NCBI GenBank assembly: GCA_945878725.1
Contig: CAMCTY010000014.1
Span: forward strand, 1 to 42,677
Direction: 5' to 3'
Source of the DNA: Bifidobacterium breve
Lineage (GTDB): Bacteria; Actinomycetota; Acidimicrobiia; Acidimicrobiales; Acidimicrobilacustridaceae
Length of the DNA: 42,677 nt
In this document: positions 25,719 to 35,366 of the stretch, piece by piece
How the letters are laid out: each line of letters opens with the position of its first letter
How positions within the stretch are numbered: the first letter of the stretch is position 1
Position numbers and translations under genes: made by a program
The notes under the pieces: model-generated
Told to the model about the DNA's origin: nothing
Database searches by the model: none
The model's input: only the letters and a program-made list of their open reading frames with translations

Positions 25719-26340
25719 GGTCCTCGGCGGCCTGCCGGACCTGCCAATCTCGATCCTCATGGCCGCGTTGCAGCGCCGCGTCAACCTCGGGTCCATCAAA
25801 CGGGGCAAGCGCGATCATTGCTCTGCGGCGAACCGTCGCTTTATCGCCGGTGGCCTCGAGAATCGCGGGGAGACCTCCGATATCGCCGAGTGCGCCGAGC
25901 GCCGCAACGGCTGCTTCGCGACAGAGTGCGTCGGCGTGACCAGTCGCAACGGTGCAGAGACGATCGAGAGTCGCGGCGGTAACGGGTGGTCGCTCGCCGC
26001 AGGCCCACGCCGCAGTTTCGACGACGGTGTGGTTCTCGTCATCGAGAAGCCGGGCTACGGCGAGGGCAATCACCGGATCCTGAGGATCGCCGACTGATCC
26101 CGACCAGATCACGGATTCTTCGCAGCCCCTGCGGCGAACCGTCGGAGCAGGATCGGTCAGAGCTTGAAGAAGTTCGTCGAGCGTGAGATCACCGAGCCGA
26201 TTGAGTGCACCAAGTGCGGTTGCTCGCGTGCCGGGATCGGCGTCGGCGAGGAGTTCGCGGGCGAGCGGGGAATCTCCGGTGTGACCGGCGAGAGCGGCGG
26301 CCCTCCGGGTCGAAACCGATTGCTCTGAGGGTTCCGTCAT
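25708..26340 (-). CDS. HEAT-repeat protein
   Basis: A 210-aa all-helical protein made of HEAT-like pairs, for example DPGTRATALGALNRLGDLTLDELLQAL, DENHTVVETAAWACGE and CREAAVAALGALGDIGGLPAIL. Such solenoids bind proteins or help assemble enzymes; no partner is evident. No signal or membrane segment is seen. ATG 26340 has GGAAG upstream; an open extension to 26364 is possible. It is divergent from the PDZ/Lon-like protease gene across about 90 bp. Confidence 0.82.
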   Translation of the reverse strand: MTEPSEQSVSTRRAAALAGHTGDSPLARELLADADPGTRATALGALNRLGDLTLDELLQALTDPAPTVRRRGCEESVIWSGSVGDPQDPVIALAVARLLDDENHTVVETAAWACGERPPVTAATLDRLCTVATGHADALCREAAVAALGALGDIGGLPAILEATGDKATVRRRAMIALAPFDGPEVDAALQRGHEDRDWQVRQAAEDLSS

Positions 26341-26429
26341 GTGGTCATCTTCCCACCGAACCATCCCGGTGCGCCTCCTTGCGGCGGTGGCCGTGGCAGG
26401 CTGCTCATCGACTCGTCAGCGGAGCAGAT

Positions 26430-27560
26430 GTGACAGAGGAGCAGAAAACCAATTCGGACCCGGGGGAGAACCCGGAAGTGACACCGACCGACACCCGGAC
26501 CGGGCGTTGGTCGCGCAAGGCCCGATGGCGGACGGCGATCTCGTTGTCGGTCTTGATTGTGCTCGTCGCTCTCGGCGTTTCGGTCCGATTGCCGTCGTAC
26601 ACGATTTCTCCGGGAGCGGTGCGGGCGACGCAGCCACTACTAGCGGTGGACGGTGCGTCGACCTACGACAATCCCGGAGCGGTTGACTTCCTCACCGTTT
26701 CGTTGCGGCAGTCGACGCCCCTCGAAGTTTTCGCGGCATGGCTCAATCCGGCAATCGATGTGAAATCAGAACGAGAGATACGGGGCGATCAAACGCCCTC
26801 GGAGAATCAGAAGCTGAACCTTCAGATGATGTCGGAGTCCAAGGACGCCGCGCAGTACGTCGCGCTGAGCCGACTCGGCTACGACATCGCTATCAACGGT
26901 TCCGGGGCCGTAGTTGTCACGGTTCAGGAGGGGAGTCCGGCCTTCGGGGTGCTGAAGCCGGGTGACGTGGTCACGAAGGTGAACGAGGTTGCAGTTGAGC
27001 TCAGCAGTGATCTCGTGCGCGCGATTTCGACAAACGCTCCTGGCACAGTGGTGACTCTTGAAGTGACTCCGGGTGATGGCGGCCCGACCACGCCCGTTGA
27101 CGTGAGACTCGTGGCGCGCCCAGATGACGCAGCTCGTGCCTACCTCGGCGTTTCGACATTCACGAAAGACCTCTCGTTCAATTATCCGGTCGACGTCACA
27201 ATTAACTCCGGTCGGGTGGGTGGGCCGTCGGCGGGGTTGGCCTTCACCCTCGGAATCCTCGATGTGCTGAGCACTGAGAGCATTAGCGGTGGGCGAAAGA
27301 TTGCGACAACCGGGACGATGTCGCTCGACGGATCCGTCGGCCCCGTGGGTGGAGTGCACCAGAAGGTCATTGCCGCGAGACGAGCCGGTGTCGAATTGAT
27401 GCTCGTCCCAAGCAGCGAAGTCGATGAGGCCCGCCTGTATGCGGGGGGAATGCGGATTGAGCCGGTTGACACAATCGATGATGCTCTGGCGGTGCTCGCC
27501 ACCATCGGCGGAGGGGATTTGGTTCTCCCCGCCAAGGGGACGGTCGTACCTGCGGCGTAA
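26430..27560 (+). CDS. Membrane-anchored PDZ and Lon-type (S16) protease, YlbL-like
   Basis: A 376-aa protein: basic N-terminus, one membrane span (about 35-53), PDZ domain (about 150-225) and an S16 protease domain. The Ser-Lys dyad is visible: Ser267 in GGPSAGL and Lys312 in VGGVHQK. This matches the YlbL family, a cell-surface-facing Lon-like protease. GTG 26430 has GGAG 5 nt upstream. Unlike the HtrA-like gene nearby, its catalytic residues are intact. The substrate is unknown. Confidence 0.92.
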   Translation: MTEEQKTNSDPGENPEVTPTDTRTGRWSRKARWRTAISLSVLIVLVALGVSVRLPSYTISPGAVRATQPLLAVDGASTYDNPGAVDFLTVSLRQSTPLEVFAAWLNPAIDVKSEREIRGDQTPSENQKLNLQMMSESKDAAQYVALSRLGYDIAINGSGAVVVTVQEGSPAFGVLKPGDVVTKVNEVAVELSSDLVRAISTNAPGTVVTLEVTPGDGGPTTPVDVRLVARPDDAARAYLGVSTFTKDLSFNYPVDVTINSGRVGGPSAGLAFTLGILDVLSTESISGGRKIATTGTMSLDGSVGPVGGVHQKVIAARRAGVELMLVPSSEVDEARLYAGGMRIEPVDTIDDALAVLATIGGGDLVLPAKGTVVPAA

Positions 27561-27616
27561 TCCCGCACGGAGGGCATCACCGGCGAAGCGGAGGTACATC
27601 GGTACGATCGGATCCA

Positions 27617-29620
27617 ATGGCCTCCGAATTCTCTGTGCCAATTGATCCGGATCGGATCGTCAGTCAGACATTCGCGACGGTTCGGCGCGGTCTCGATCCT
27701 CTCGAGGTCCAACGATTTCTTCTCGTCCTTTCGAATGAACTTCGTGACGCGCGCAGCCGGGAGACGACTCTTCGGCTGAAAATCGAGGAACTCGACCGAC
27801 GTGCGGAACCCACTGATCCGCTCGATCCTTCCCATCTCACGAAACTTTTGGGTCAGGAAACCGTTCGGGTTCTCGATGCAGCCCAGTCGGCGGCGGCGGA
27901 GATCCGCGCAAAGGCCGAAGAAGGCGTGGCGCGATTGCTGCGCGAGTCGCGCGATGAGGCCCAGCTGATGCGCGACGAGGCCGAGTCGCTGCTCAAGCTC
28001 CGGTCCGCGGAGGCAAACGAAGCCGCCGACGAGATCCGTGCGCAATCCGCGCAGATGCTCGAGCATGCGCAGGAAGAACGAGCCGAGATTCTGGAAGTGG
28101 CGCGTAACGAAGGCCGCCAGATGATTACCGAGGCCCAAGAACTCCGGGAGCGGATGCTCGATGATCTCGCCCGGCGCCGCAAACTTTTGCGCCAGCAGAT
28201 CGAACAGCTCCAGGCCGGACGCGATCGCCTTGCGGCCGCTTACGACGTCGTGCGAGACACGCTCGATGTTGCGACTGAAGAACTCCATGTGGCGCTACCG
28301 GAAGCGAAACTTGCGGCCGAAGCGGCTGCACTCAAGGCGACAGAGTCTTCGAGTTCCGAAGAGCTGTTGTCCGCTATCGAACTCGGAACTCTCGCCGTCG
28401 TGCCGCCGGCGGCGGATGCTGAACCGGACACCTCGCCGGCCGAGTTGCATGCAGTTGAAACACCGACGCCGACGCCGACGCCGACGCTCACGATCGTCAG
28501 TTCGCCGGTGCCCAAACGAGCAACGCCAACCGTTGCGATCGTGCCTGACCCGGAAAGCGAGGCGCTCGCGGAACCAACCGCTGGGGCCCCGGCTGATCCG
28601 ATCGTCGAAGCAGAAGGTAAGACACCCGGAACTACAGACATCGGCAGTTCTCCTCCGGCGCCCGAGGATTCCACTGATGACTCTGACGTGCGTCAGTCAT
28701 CGTCGGTGCGGGTGGTGCGGAAAGCTCGCAACGCTGGATCGTCAGAGAAAGACGATTTGTTCGCCCGTCTCCGCAGCGAAGCACCGGTTGAATCGGAAGC
28801 GACTGATACCGAAGTCGAACGGGCCGAAGTTATTGAACCAGTAGGAGCGGTAGCGGTCGATGTTGACGATGATGCCGACATGGCGGGCGTCTTCGAGGAG
28901 AAGGTAAAGCCGATTGTCGAAGCCGTGATCAGTAGCGACGGTGCTGGCGAGCGCGCTCGCTCGCTGGTGATGCAGCGCGATGCCGCGATTCTTGAGCTCG
29001 ACAAGAGCCTCTCGCGCCGGCTTAAACGGGAACTTTCCGATGAACAGAATGAGTTGCTGTCGGCTTTGAGTTCCACCAAAGGGTCGGTGTCAGCGATCTC
29101 GGTGCTACCGAGCCAGGAAGTGCAGGAAGCCCGATATTCGACGCTCGCCGACCCAGTTCTCGCCCAAGCCGCTGCAGCCGGATCAGAACTGGTCTCCGGA
29201 ATCGGCGGACGAGGTGGCTCGCGCAGTTCACTCGCCGACCTTGCCTCCGAACTCGCAGCCGAAATCGTGGGACCTCTCCGGGAGCGACTCGAACGGTGTT
29301 TCGCCGAGTCAGATGGCGATCGTGATGAAGTCGCTCAGCGCATCCGGTCTTGTTATCGGGAGTGGAAGGCACAGAGAGTCGAGCCGGCCGCTTCGCACGC
29401 GATGGTTGCAGCCTGCAACCGGGGAGCGTTTGATCGGCTGCCCAAGAAGACGATGGTGCGATGGGTCGTCTCCGACGGCGCGGTCGCCTCGCCGGATTGT
29501 GGTGACAACGCCCTCGCCGGAGATCTGGCCAAGGGTGACAAGTTCCCAACTGGTCACGTGAATGCGCCAATCCACGACAACTGCCGCTGCTTCGTTGCGC
29601 CTGTGGAACTTCTTTCCTGA
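27617..29620 (+). CDS. DivIVA-like coiled-coil protein with MuF-like cysteine tail
   Basis: A 667-aa protein. Residues 1-60 look like a DivIVA N-terminal domain (VRRGLDPLEVQRFLLVLSNELR). Residues ~80-240 form a long coiled coil (alternating Ala, Glu, Arg heptads), then a Pro/Thr/Ala/Glu-rich linker with a TPTPTPT run. The C-terminal ~200 residues are helical and end in PDCGDN...HDNCRC with Cys628, His653, Cys656 and Cys658. That ending resembles the cysteine motif of phage Mu F-type head proteins and is unexpected on a DivIVA-like protein. A membrane-curvature or polar-scaffold role is inferred from the N-terminus only. Confidence 0.78.
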   Translation: MASEFSVPIDPDRIVSQTFATVRRGLDPLEVQRFLLVLSNELRDARSRETTLRLKIEELDRRAEPTDPLDPSHLTKLLGQETVRVLDAAQSAAAEIRAKAEEGVARLLRESRDEAQLMRDEAESLLKLRSAEANEAADEIRAQSAQMLEHAQEERAEILEVARNEGRQMITEAQELRERMLDDLARRRKLLRQQIEQLQAGRDRLAAAYDVVRDTLDVATEELHVALPEAKLAAEAAALKATESSSSEELLSAIELGTLAVVPPAADAEPDTSPAELHAVETPTPTPTPTLTIVSSPVPKRATPTVAIVPDPESEALAEPTAGAPADPIVEAEGKTPGTTDIGSSPPAPEDSTDDSDVRQSSSVRVVRKARNAGSSEKDDLFARLRSEAPVESEATDTEVERAEVIEPVGAVAVDVDDDADMAGVFEEKVKPIVEAVISSDGAGERARSLVMQRDAAILELDKSLSRRLKRELSDEQNELLSALSSTKGSVSAISVLPSQEVQEARYSTLADPVLAQAAAAGSELVSGIGGRGGSRSSLADLASELAAEIVGPLRERLERCFAESDGDRDEVAQRIRSCYREWKAQRVEPAASHAMVAACNRGAFDRLPKKTMVRWVVSDGAVASPDCGDNALAGDLAKGDKFPTGHVNAPIHDNCRCFVAPVELLS

Positions 29621-29654
29621 TCGATTCTCGCTCCGGCGGAATTCGAAGCGACGC

Positions 29655-29683
29655 TGACCCATCTAACGGGTCAATTCACCCGT
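29655..29683 (+). promoter_or_regulatory. Two overlapping alternative hairpins
   Basis: TGACCC (29655-29660) can pair with GGGTCA (29668-29673), or ACGGGT (29666-29671) can pair with ACCCGT (29678-29683). The two stems exclude each other. They lie in the 75-nt gap between the DivIVA-like gene and the UPF0182 gene, and may be a terminator or a leader switch. Confidence 0.4.
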
Positions 29684-29695
29684 AGGCTTGCCGCA

Positions 29696-32600
29696 ATGCG
29701 CGTTCCGACCGATATGCCCAAATCCCGCCGTATTGTCTCCCGAGGGCGCTTTGTCGTCATTGCGATCGTGGCGATTGCCTTCGTCATCATCATCTCGCTT
29801 CGGGGTGTCGCCGGCTTCTGGACCGACTATCTCTGGTTCGACTCGCTTGGCCTGTCCTCGGTGTTCACCGGGGTGCTCGGGGCGAAGATCGCACTAGGAG
29901 CGATCTTTACCGGAGCGTTTTTTCTCCTTGCCTTCGTGAGCCTCACGGTTGCCGATCGTTTGGCGCCCAAGAACCGCGAGTTCGGGCCGGACGAGGAACT
30001 CCTCAGTCGCTATCACGCCGTCGTTGAACGCCGGGCGACTCTGGTTCGCGTCATTGTCTCGCTTGTACTTGGTTTCATCGCCGGAGCCGGCATGTCGAGC
30101 GAATGGAATCAGTGGATCCTGTTCCGCAACGGCGGAGACTTCGGAGTTAAGGACCAGACCTTCAACACCGATGTCGGTTTCTATGTCTTCAAGCTTCCGT
30201 TTTATTCGACTGTCGTGAACTGGTTGTTCGCGTCGGGCGTGATCATCCTTCTCGCCACGATCGTCGCTCACTATCTAAACGGCGGCATCCGCCTTCAGGC
30301 GACGGCGAAGCGCGTGACTCCGCAGGTCAAGGCCCACGTCTCGGTGATTCTCGGGCTGCTCGCTTTGGTCAAGGCGGCTGACTACTGGTTGCAGCGCTAC
30401 GCACTCACGTACTCCACCCGTGGCACTGTGGATGGAGCCGCTTACACCGACGTCAAGGCGCAGTTACCAGCGATCTACTTGCTGCTCTTCATCGCGCTGC
30501 TCTCGTTCTGTCTTTTCATCTACAACATTCGTCGTCGCGGTTGGACGCTTCCGGTTGTTGCAGTCGGACTCTGGGCTCTCGTCTCGGTCGTGGCCGGTGT
30601 CGCGTATCCGTCATTCATTCAGCGGTTCCAAGTTGATCCGCAGGAGTCGACAAAAGAGACGCCGTACATTGAGCACAACATCGCCGCCACTCGTGCTGCA
30701 CTCGGCCTCGATGCTGTGGACACAGTTCCGTTTGCGTACTCACAGGACAAGGCCATCGCAACAAAGAACGTCGATGATAACCCCGGAACCATCCGCAATA
30801 TCCGGTTACTCGACCCTGCCATCGTCAACCCGACGTATCAGCGGCTCCAGAGCCAATACGCGTTTTACCGCTTCAACGAACTCGATGTCGACCGTTATCC
30901 GATCCGTACGCCGAACGGTGAATTGGCCAATACGCAGGTTGTCATCGGATCGCGTGAGCTAAACGTGAGCGGGATCCCGCAGCAGTCATGGGAAGGTGCG
31001 CATCTTGCGTACACCCACGGCTACGGGGTTGCACTTGCTCCTGCCAATGCCACGACAACTCAGGGTCGTCCAGATTTCTTGGTGCGCGACGTGCCACTTG
31101 TGGTCGACAAAGCGAAGATCGACGTCAATCTTGATACGCCACAGACGTATTACGGCGAGAACGTCGGCGGTTATGCAATAACGAACGCCGGTCGCGAGGA
31201 AGTCGACTACGTGCAGGTCGACGGACAAACCAAGTTCACGAAGTACTCAGGATCGGGCGGCGTGAAAGTCGATTCGTTCCTGCGTAAAGCCGCACTTGGT
31301 CTGCGCTTCTCGGACTGGAACCTCGTCGTCTCCAACTACCTGACATCGGATTCGCGCATCGTGTTCCAGCGCGATGTACGTCAGCGAATTCAGGCTGTGG
31401 CACCGTTCCTTCAATTCGATGCAGATCCCTATCCGGTCATCACTGATGGTCGAGTGGTCTACATCTTTGATGGCTACACCACGACAGGTCGCTATCCCAA
31501 TGCACAGCGTGCCGATGCCAGTGGTCTGCCGAGTGGCAGTGGACTCCGAGGCGAGCGTTTTAACTACATCCGCAACTCCGTGAAGGGTGTCGTTGATACC
31601 TACGACGGCACCGTGAAGCTCTACATCGTGAATCCCGATGATCCGATCATCAACGCCTATGCAAAGGCCTTCCCGGTCCTTTTCAGCAACGTTGATGAAA
31701 TGTCCGCCGACCTGAAGGATCATTGGCGCTATCCGGAAGACATGTTCCGGGTGCAGACGAACATGTTTGGCCGCTATCACATCGGTGAACCGGCGGCGTT
31801 CTACGAGAAGACCTCAAGTTGGTCGGTGGCGCAGGATCCAGGTTCGAGCGTCAACGCGGCATCGACAATCACGACAACGATTCTGCCTAACGGTCAGACA
31901 TCGCTCAGGGTCAGCGAAGCGCGCATCGAACCGAAGTACATGTTGATTCGTCTTCCGGGTCAGACACTTGAATCTTTTGTGTTGCTCCGGCCATTTGTTC
32001 CTTATTCGGAGGACGATTCAAAGAAGACGCTCACATCGTTCATGGTCGCCGACAGCGAACAAGCTTCGTACGGCAAGCTCACCGTCTACGAGATGCCGAG
32101 CGGAACAAACATCGACGGCCCGTCGATCGTGAACTCGAACATCCTCGCCTCGCCTCAGGTGGCGCAGCAGCTGACGCTTCTCAACCAGCAGGGGTCCCGA
32201 GCGCAGTTGGGAGCCATGATGCTGGTTCCAGTCAACAACTCGATCGTCTATGTCCGGCCGCTTTATGTGTCATCGGACAACAACACACAGATCCCCGAAC
32301 TGAAGAAGGTAATTGCCGTCTTTGGTGGCGAGGTCGTGATGCGCGACACGCTGCGTGACGCGTTGCGGGTCCTGTTCCCGGGAGCCAATCCGCAAACCTT
32401 TGAGAGCGGATCAATCATCCAGGAAAACATCCCCGTTCCCGATGGCGTGCCTGGCATCTCACCGGGATCCACCACGACAACCACCGTCCCGTCAACCGGC
32501 AACGAGACGAAGGACCAGCTGATCGATGCGGCGGCAAAGGCTCTTGTCGATGCCGATGTGGCGCTTCGAAACGGTGATCTTGCGACGTACCAAGCCAAGG

Positions 32601-32746
32601 TCCGCGAAGCACAGGCGCTGTTGGCCCAGGCGCAGGCGATGTCCGACGGGGCAACGGGCACCGCGACGACCACGTCCGCCCCATCGGCTACGACTACCTC
32701 GCTTCTTCAGCGCTCGGCGACACCGGCCAGTTTCCTGCTGCGCTGA
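29696..32746 (+). CDS. UPF0182 family large membrane protein
   Basis: A 1016-aa protein with about seven hydrophobic spans in the first ~310 residues (first TDYLWFDSLG after helix 1), then a large soluble domain of beta-rich repeats. Family segments are YIEHNIAATRAALGLD, SYDGTVKLYIV-type strands and HWRYPEDMFRVQ. The C-terminus is an Ala-rich helix and a Thr/Ser/Ala-rich tail. The family is almost universal in actinobacteria but its function is unsettled. ATG 29696 is used; ATG 29714 is an alternative. It converges on the acyl-CoA synthetase gene. Confidence 0.93.
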   Translation: MRVPTDMPKSRRIVSRGRFVVIAIVAIAFVIIISLRGVAGFWTDYLWFDSLGLSSVFTGVLGAKIALGAIFTGAFFLLAFVSLTVADRLAPKNREFGPDEELLSRYHAVVERRATLVRVIVSLVLGFIAGAGMSSEWNQWILFRNGGDFGVKDQTFNTDVGFYVFKLPFYSTVVNWLFASGVIILLATIVAHYLNGGIRLQATAKRVTPQVKAHVSVILGLLALVKAADYWLQRYALTYSTRGTVDGAAYTDVKAQLPAIYLLLFIALLSFCLFIYNIRRRGWTLPVVAVGLWALVSVVAGVAYPSFIQRFQVDPQESTKETPYIEHNIAATRAALGLDAVDTVPFAYSQDKAIATKNVDDNPGTIRNIRLLDPAIVNPTYQRLQSQYAFYRFNELDVDRYPIRTPNGELANTQVVIGSRELNVSGIPQQSWEGAHLAYTHGYGVALAPANATTTQGRPDFLVRDVPLVVDKAKIDVNLDTPQTYYGENVGGYAITNAGREEVDYVQVDGQTKFTKYSGSGGVKVDSFLRKAALGLRFSDWNLVVSNYLTSDSRIVFQRDVRQRIQAVAPFLQFDADPYPVITDGRVVYIFDGYTTTGRYPNAQRADASGLPSGSGLRGERFNYIRNSVKGVVDTYDGTVKLYIVNPDDPIINAYAKAFPVLFSNVDEMSADLKDHWRYPEDMFRVQTNMFGRYHIGEPAAFYEKTSSWSVAQDPGSSVNAASTITTTILPNGQTSLRVSEARIEPKYMLIRLPGQTLESFVLLRPFVPYSEDDSKKTLTSFMVADSEQASYGKLTVYEMPSGTNIDGPSIVNSNILASPQVAQQLTLLNQQGSRAQLGAMMLVPVNNSIVYVRPLYVSSDNNTQIPELKKVIAVFGGEVVMRDTLRDALRVLFPGANPQTFESGSIIQENIPVPDGVPGISPGSTTTTTVPSTGNETKDQLIDAAAKALVDADVALRNGDLATYQAKVREAQALLAQAQAMSDGATGTATTTSAPSATTTSLLQRSATPASFLLR

Positions 32747-32786
32747 CCCTCGGGTCGGTTTCGGCGGGTACCTGGTTGGGGTCAGC

Positions 32787-34484
32787 TCAGTCTTCGATGA
32801 AGGTCTGCTCGCCGTCGCCGGCGAGGACGTGTTTGAGAACCTTGCCACTCGCGTTGCGCGGGAAAGGTTCGGTGCGGGTCTCAATGAACGCCGGAACTTT
32901 GTACGACGCGAGGGTCTCTCCGCAGAAGGCTTGGAGTTCGTCTTCGGTGATCGTCGTTCCTTCGGCGATGACGATGATTGCCTTGACTTCTTGGCCGAGG
33001 ATCTCGTGGTCGACGCCGATGACAGCAGCTTCGATGACGGAAGGATGTTCGTCGAGGCGGTTCTCGATCTCGAAGGGGTAGATGTTCTCGCCGCCTCGAA
33101 TGATGAGATCACGGCGGCGCGAAGCCATGTAGATCACACCGCTTTCCATGCGTCCGAAATCACCGGTGATGAACCAACGATCCGGAAGGAACGCTTCGGC
33201 ATTGGCAGTGTCGTGGCGCCAGTACTCCGTCATGAGAAGCGGGCTGCGGACGCAAATGTTGCCTTCCTCTCCCTCGGGTAACTCATTGCCCTGCTCGTCG
33301 GTTACCTGGACCTCGATGGTCGGAAGGGGCATACCCACGCACGGGGGCGACGCAGCGAGCATCCAGTTCGGAGCGAAGGAAACGAGTGAACCGGTCTCGG
33401 TCGATCCGTAACCGCTGGACATGGTGTTGGCGAGATGAGGGAAGCGGGCGTCGACGCGGCCGATGATGGAGGGGGTCGTCGCTGATCCGCCCATACCGAC
33501 CGAGACGATCTGGCCAACGGGGATCTTGTCCGAATCCGGATGGGCGAGCAGACGGATGAGGTGAGCACCGGTGCCGCCCCAGACGTTGATGCCTTCGTTC
33601 AGCGTGAGGTCGATGACTTTCTGCTCGTCGAAACGACCGAGATGCCAGACGGTTGTGGATCCGGTGTGGATTCCGTTGACGGTCGCGCCAAGCCCGGAGA
33701 CGTGAAATAGCGGAAACACCGCAAGCCTGGTGGGGGGAGGTGCTCCTGTCGGCGTCCGTCCGGCCATGGCCATACCGCGTGCGCCGATGAAGTTCTGACC
33801 CATGCTGTAGGCAATGACACTGCGATGACTCAACACCGCGGCTTTTGGGCGCCCGGTTGTGCCGCTCGTGAAAATGAGGATGGCTGCGTCGTCCTCATCG
33901 ATCGCAACATCAGTGAGTTTTGCCGTCGGGTCGTAGGCGATCATCGAGTCGATCTCGGTGTCGATGTCGACCTGTGGAACTCCGTGCGCGTGGCCAAGTC
34001 GTTCGGCGCGCTTTGTGTCGATTAGCAGGAGCTTGGGTTCGGTCAGTTCGAGAGCGTGTTCCATCTCGAGCTCAGTCCACCATCCGTTCATCGCCACGGT
34101 GATTGCGCCGATGGACAGACAAGCCCAGAACGAAAGAATCCAGCCGACGCTGTTGGCACCGCAGATGGCGACTCGATCGCCTTGCACAACACCGTGCTCA
34201 TTCTGAAGCCAAGCGGCAACGGAGGCGACTTGTGATTCGAGTTCGGAGAAGGTGATCCGGCGCCCGTCACTGAAGACCATTGCGCTCCGCTCACCATGCG
34301 CGAATGACGATGCCAGTACATCTCGCAGATTCGCCGGCCGATTCCGGAACACGAGCATGGAATAACCGCGTACGTCCTCGGAAACGGTCTCGAACGGCGC
34401 GCTGGGGCCGATAAGGCTGTTGGTCGCGGCGATCATGTCCGCCAGTTGCGGAAGTTGGTGCGCGGGCGTAGCGATGTCTGACAT
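32787..34484 (-). CDS. AMP-forming acyl-CoA synthetase (FadD-like)
   Basis: A 565-aa ANL-superfamily enzyme that activates a carboxylic acid to acyl-AMP and then acyl-CoA. The ATP loop IFTSGTTGRPKA (204-215), the GYGSTETG motif, the TGDFGRM hinge region and the C-terminal lysine segment PRNASGKVLK (about 546-555) are all present. Substrate chain length cannot be read from sequence. It is divergent from an SDR gene, in a group with another SDR, a DUF1214 protein and a sulfotransferase, suggesting lipid, steroid or aromatic metabolism. Confidence 0.93.
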   Translation of the reverse strand: MSDIATPAHQLPQLADMIAATNSLIGPSAPFETVSEDVRGYSMLVFRNRPANLRDVLASSFAHGERSAMVFSDGRRITFSELESQVASVAAWLQNEHGVVQGDRVAICGANSVGWILSFWACLSIGAITVAMNGWWTELEMEHALELTEPKLLLIDTKRAERLGHAHGVPQVDIDTEIDSMIAYDPTAKLTDVAIDEDDAAILIFTSGTTGRPKAAVLSHRSVIAYSMGQNFIGARGMAMAGRTPTGAPPPTRLAVFPLFHVSGLGATVNGIHTGSTTVWHLGRFDEQKVIDLTLNEGINVWGGTGAHLIRLLAHPDSDKIPVGQIVSVGMGGSATTPSIIGRVDARFPHLANTMSSGYGSTETGSLVSFAPNWMLAASPPCVGMPLPTIEVQVTDEQGNELPEGEEGNICVRSPLLMTEYWRHDTANAEAFLPDRWFITGDFGRMESGVIYMASRRRDLIIRGGENIYPFEIENRLDEHPSVIEAAVIGVDHEILGQEVKAIIVIAEGTTITEDELQAFCGETLASYKVPAFIETRTEPFPRNASGKVLKHVLAGDGEQTFIED

Positions 34485-34572
34485 GTCCCTCCGGACGTTT
34501 TGTCGATCCCCTGAAACGGCGATGCTATCGGTATGGCCCTGTGCGTTTCTTTCGCAACTAGCGTCTTGTCGT

Positions 34573-35364
34573 ATGGGGGAAACAAGTAGGGGAATGCTTC
34601 ATGGCAAGGTCGCGCTGGTCTCCGGTGCGGCATCAGGGATCGGGGCGGCTACGGCTCGTCGATTCGCCGAAGAAGGTGCCGTGTTGTGGCTCAACGATCT
34701 CCAGGCCGATCCTCTCGCTCGGTTGATCGATGAACTCAAGGAACAGGGTGCTTCTGTGGCGGGAACCCCGGGCGACATGAGTGACAGCGCCTACGTGAAT
34801 GCTTGGGTCGCTGGAGCGTTTGAGCGTCATGGCCGGATCGACGTGCTCTACAACAACGTCGGAGTGTCCCGTTCCGGTCTCGTCGGAGATCTGACCGATG
34901 ACGACTGGCGGTTCCAGCAATCAGTCACGCTCGATTCGGCGTTCTTCGCCACGAGGGCAGTGCTTCCGCACATGGTTTCCGCCGGTGGGGGATCGATCGT
35001 GAGCATGTCGTCGGGGGCGGGCATCGGAGGCAACTACAACCTTGGTGGCTACGCGGCGGCGAAGGCCGGTGTGATCAACCTGATGGAAACCGTGGCCACT
35101 GAATATGGTGAGTTTGGTGTGCGCGCCAACTCCGTCACGCCAGGCCCGACGGATACGGCGCCGCTGCGCGCCTATCTCGAATCACGTCCGGGTGGTATTG
35201 AAGCGCACGTTGCCGACCTAGATCTTGCGCGACTCACCGACCCCGAAGAGGTGGCGAACACGGTGCTGTGGCTTGCGTCCGATCTGTCGTCGAGTCTCAC
35301 GGGCATCTGTGTGCGCAGCAACATCCGCGCGGCGAGTCGCCGCCCGAACCGGAATGAGTCCTGA
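34573..35364 (+). CDS. Short-chain dehydrogenase/reductase
   Basis: A classical SDR of about 263 aa. Cofactor loop SGAASGIG, NNVG in place of NNAG, and the active site Ser with Tyr-Ala-Ala-Ala-Lys (YAAAK) are present. The usual C-terminal DGG segment is replaced by RSNIRAASRRPNRNES, so the last strand may be altered. ATG 34573 or ATG 34594 could start it; the latter begins at the conserved core but its AGGGGA is only 1 nt away. It ends 2 nt before the DUF1214 gene, so the two are an operon. Confidence 0.88.
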   Translation: MGETSRGMLHGKVALVSGAASGIGAATARRFAEEGAVLWLNDLQADPLARLIDELKEQGASVAGTPGDMSDSAYVNAWVAGAFERHGRIDVLYNNVGVSRSGLVGDLTDDDWRFQQSVTLDSAFFATRAVLPHMVSAGGGSIVSMSSGAGIGGNYNLGGYAAAKAGVINLMETVATEYGEFGVRANSVTPGPTDTAPLRAYLESRPGGIEAHVADLDLARLTDPEEVANTVLWLASDLSSSLTGICVRSNIRAASRRPNRNES

Positions 35365-35366
35365 CG

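Noticed and set aside
32745..32756. GACCC/GGGTC stem as a terminator after UPF0182
   Set aside because: Only a 2-nt loop and no T-run; too weak to list.
35290..35364. Frameshift at the end of the first SDR (missing DGG)
   Set aside because: I read the other two frames and neither restores a DGG segment, so a simple indel is not supported.
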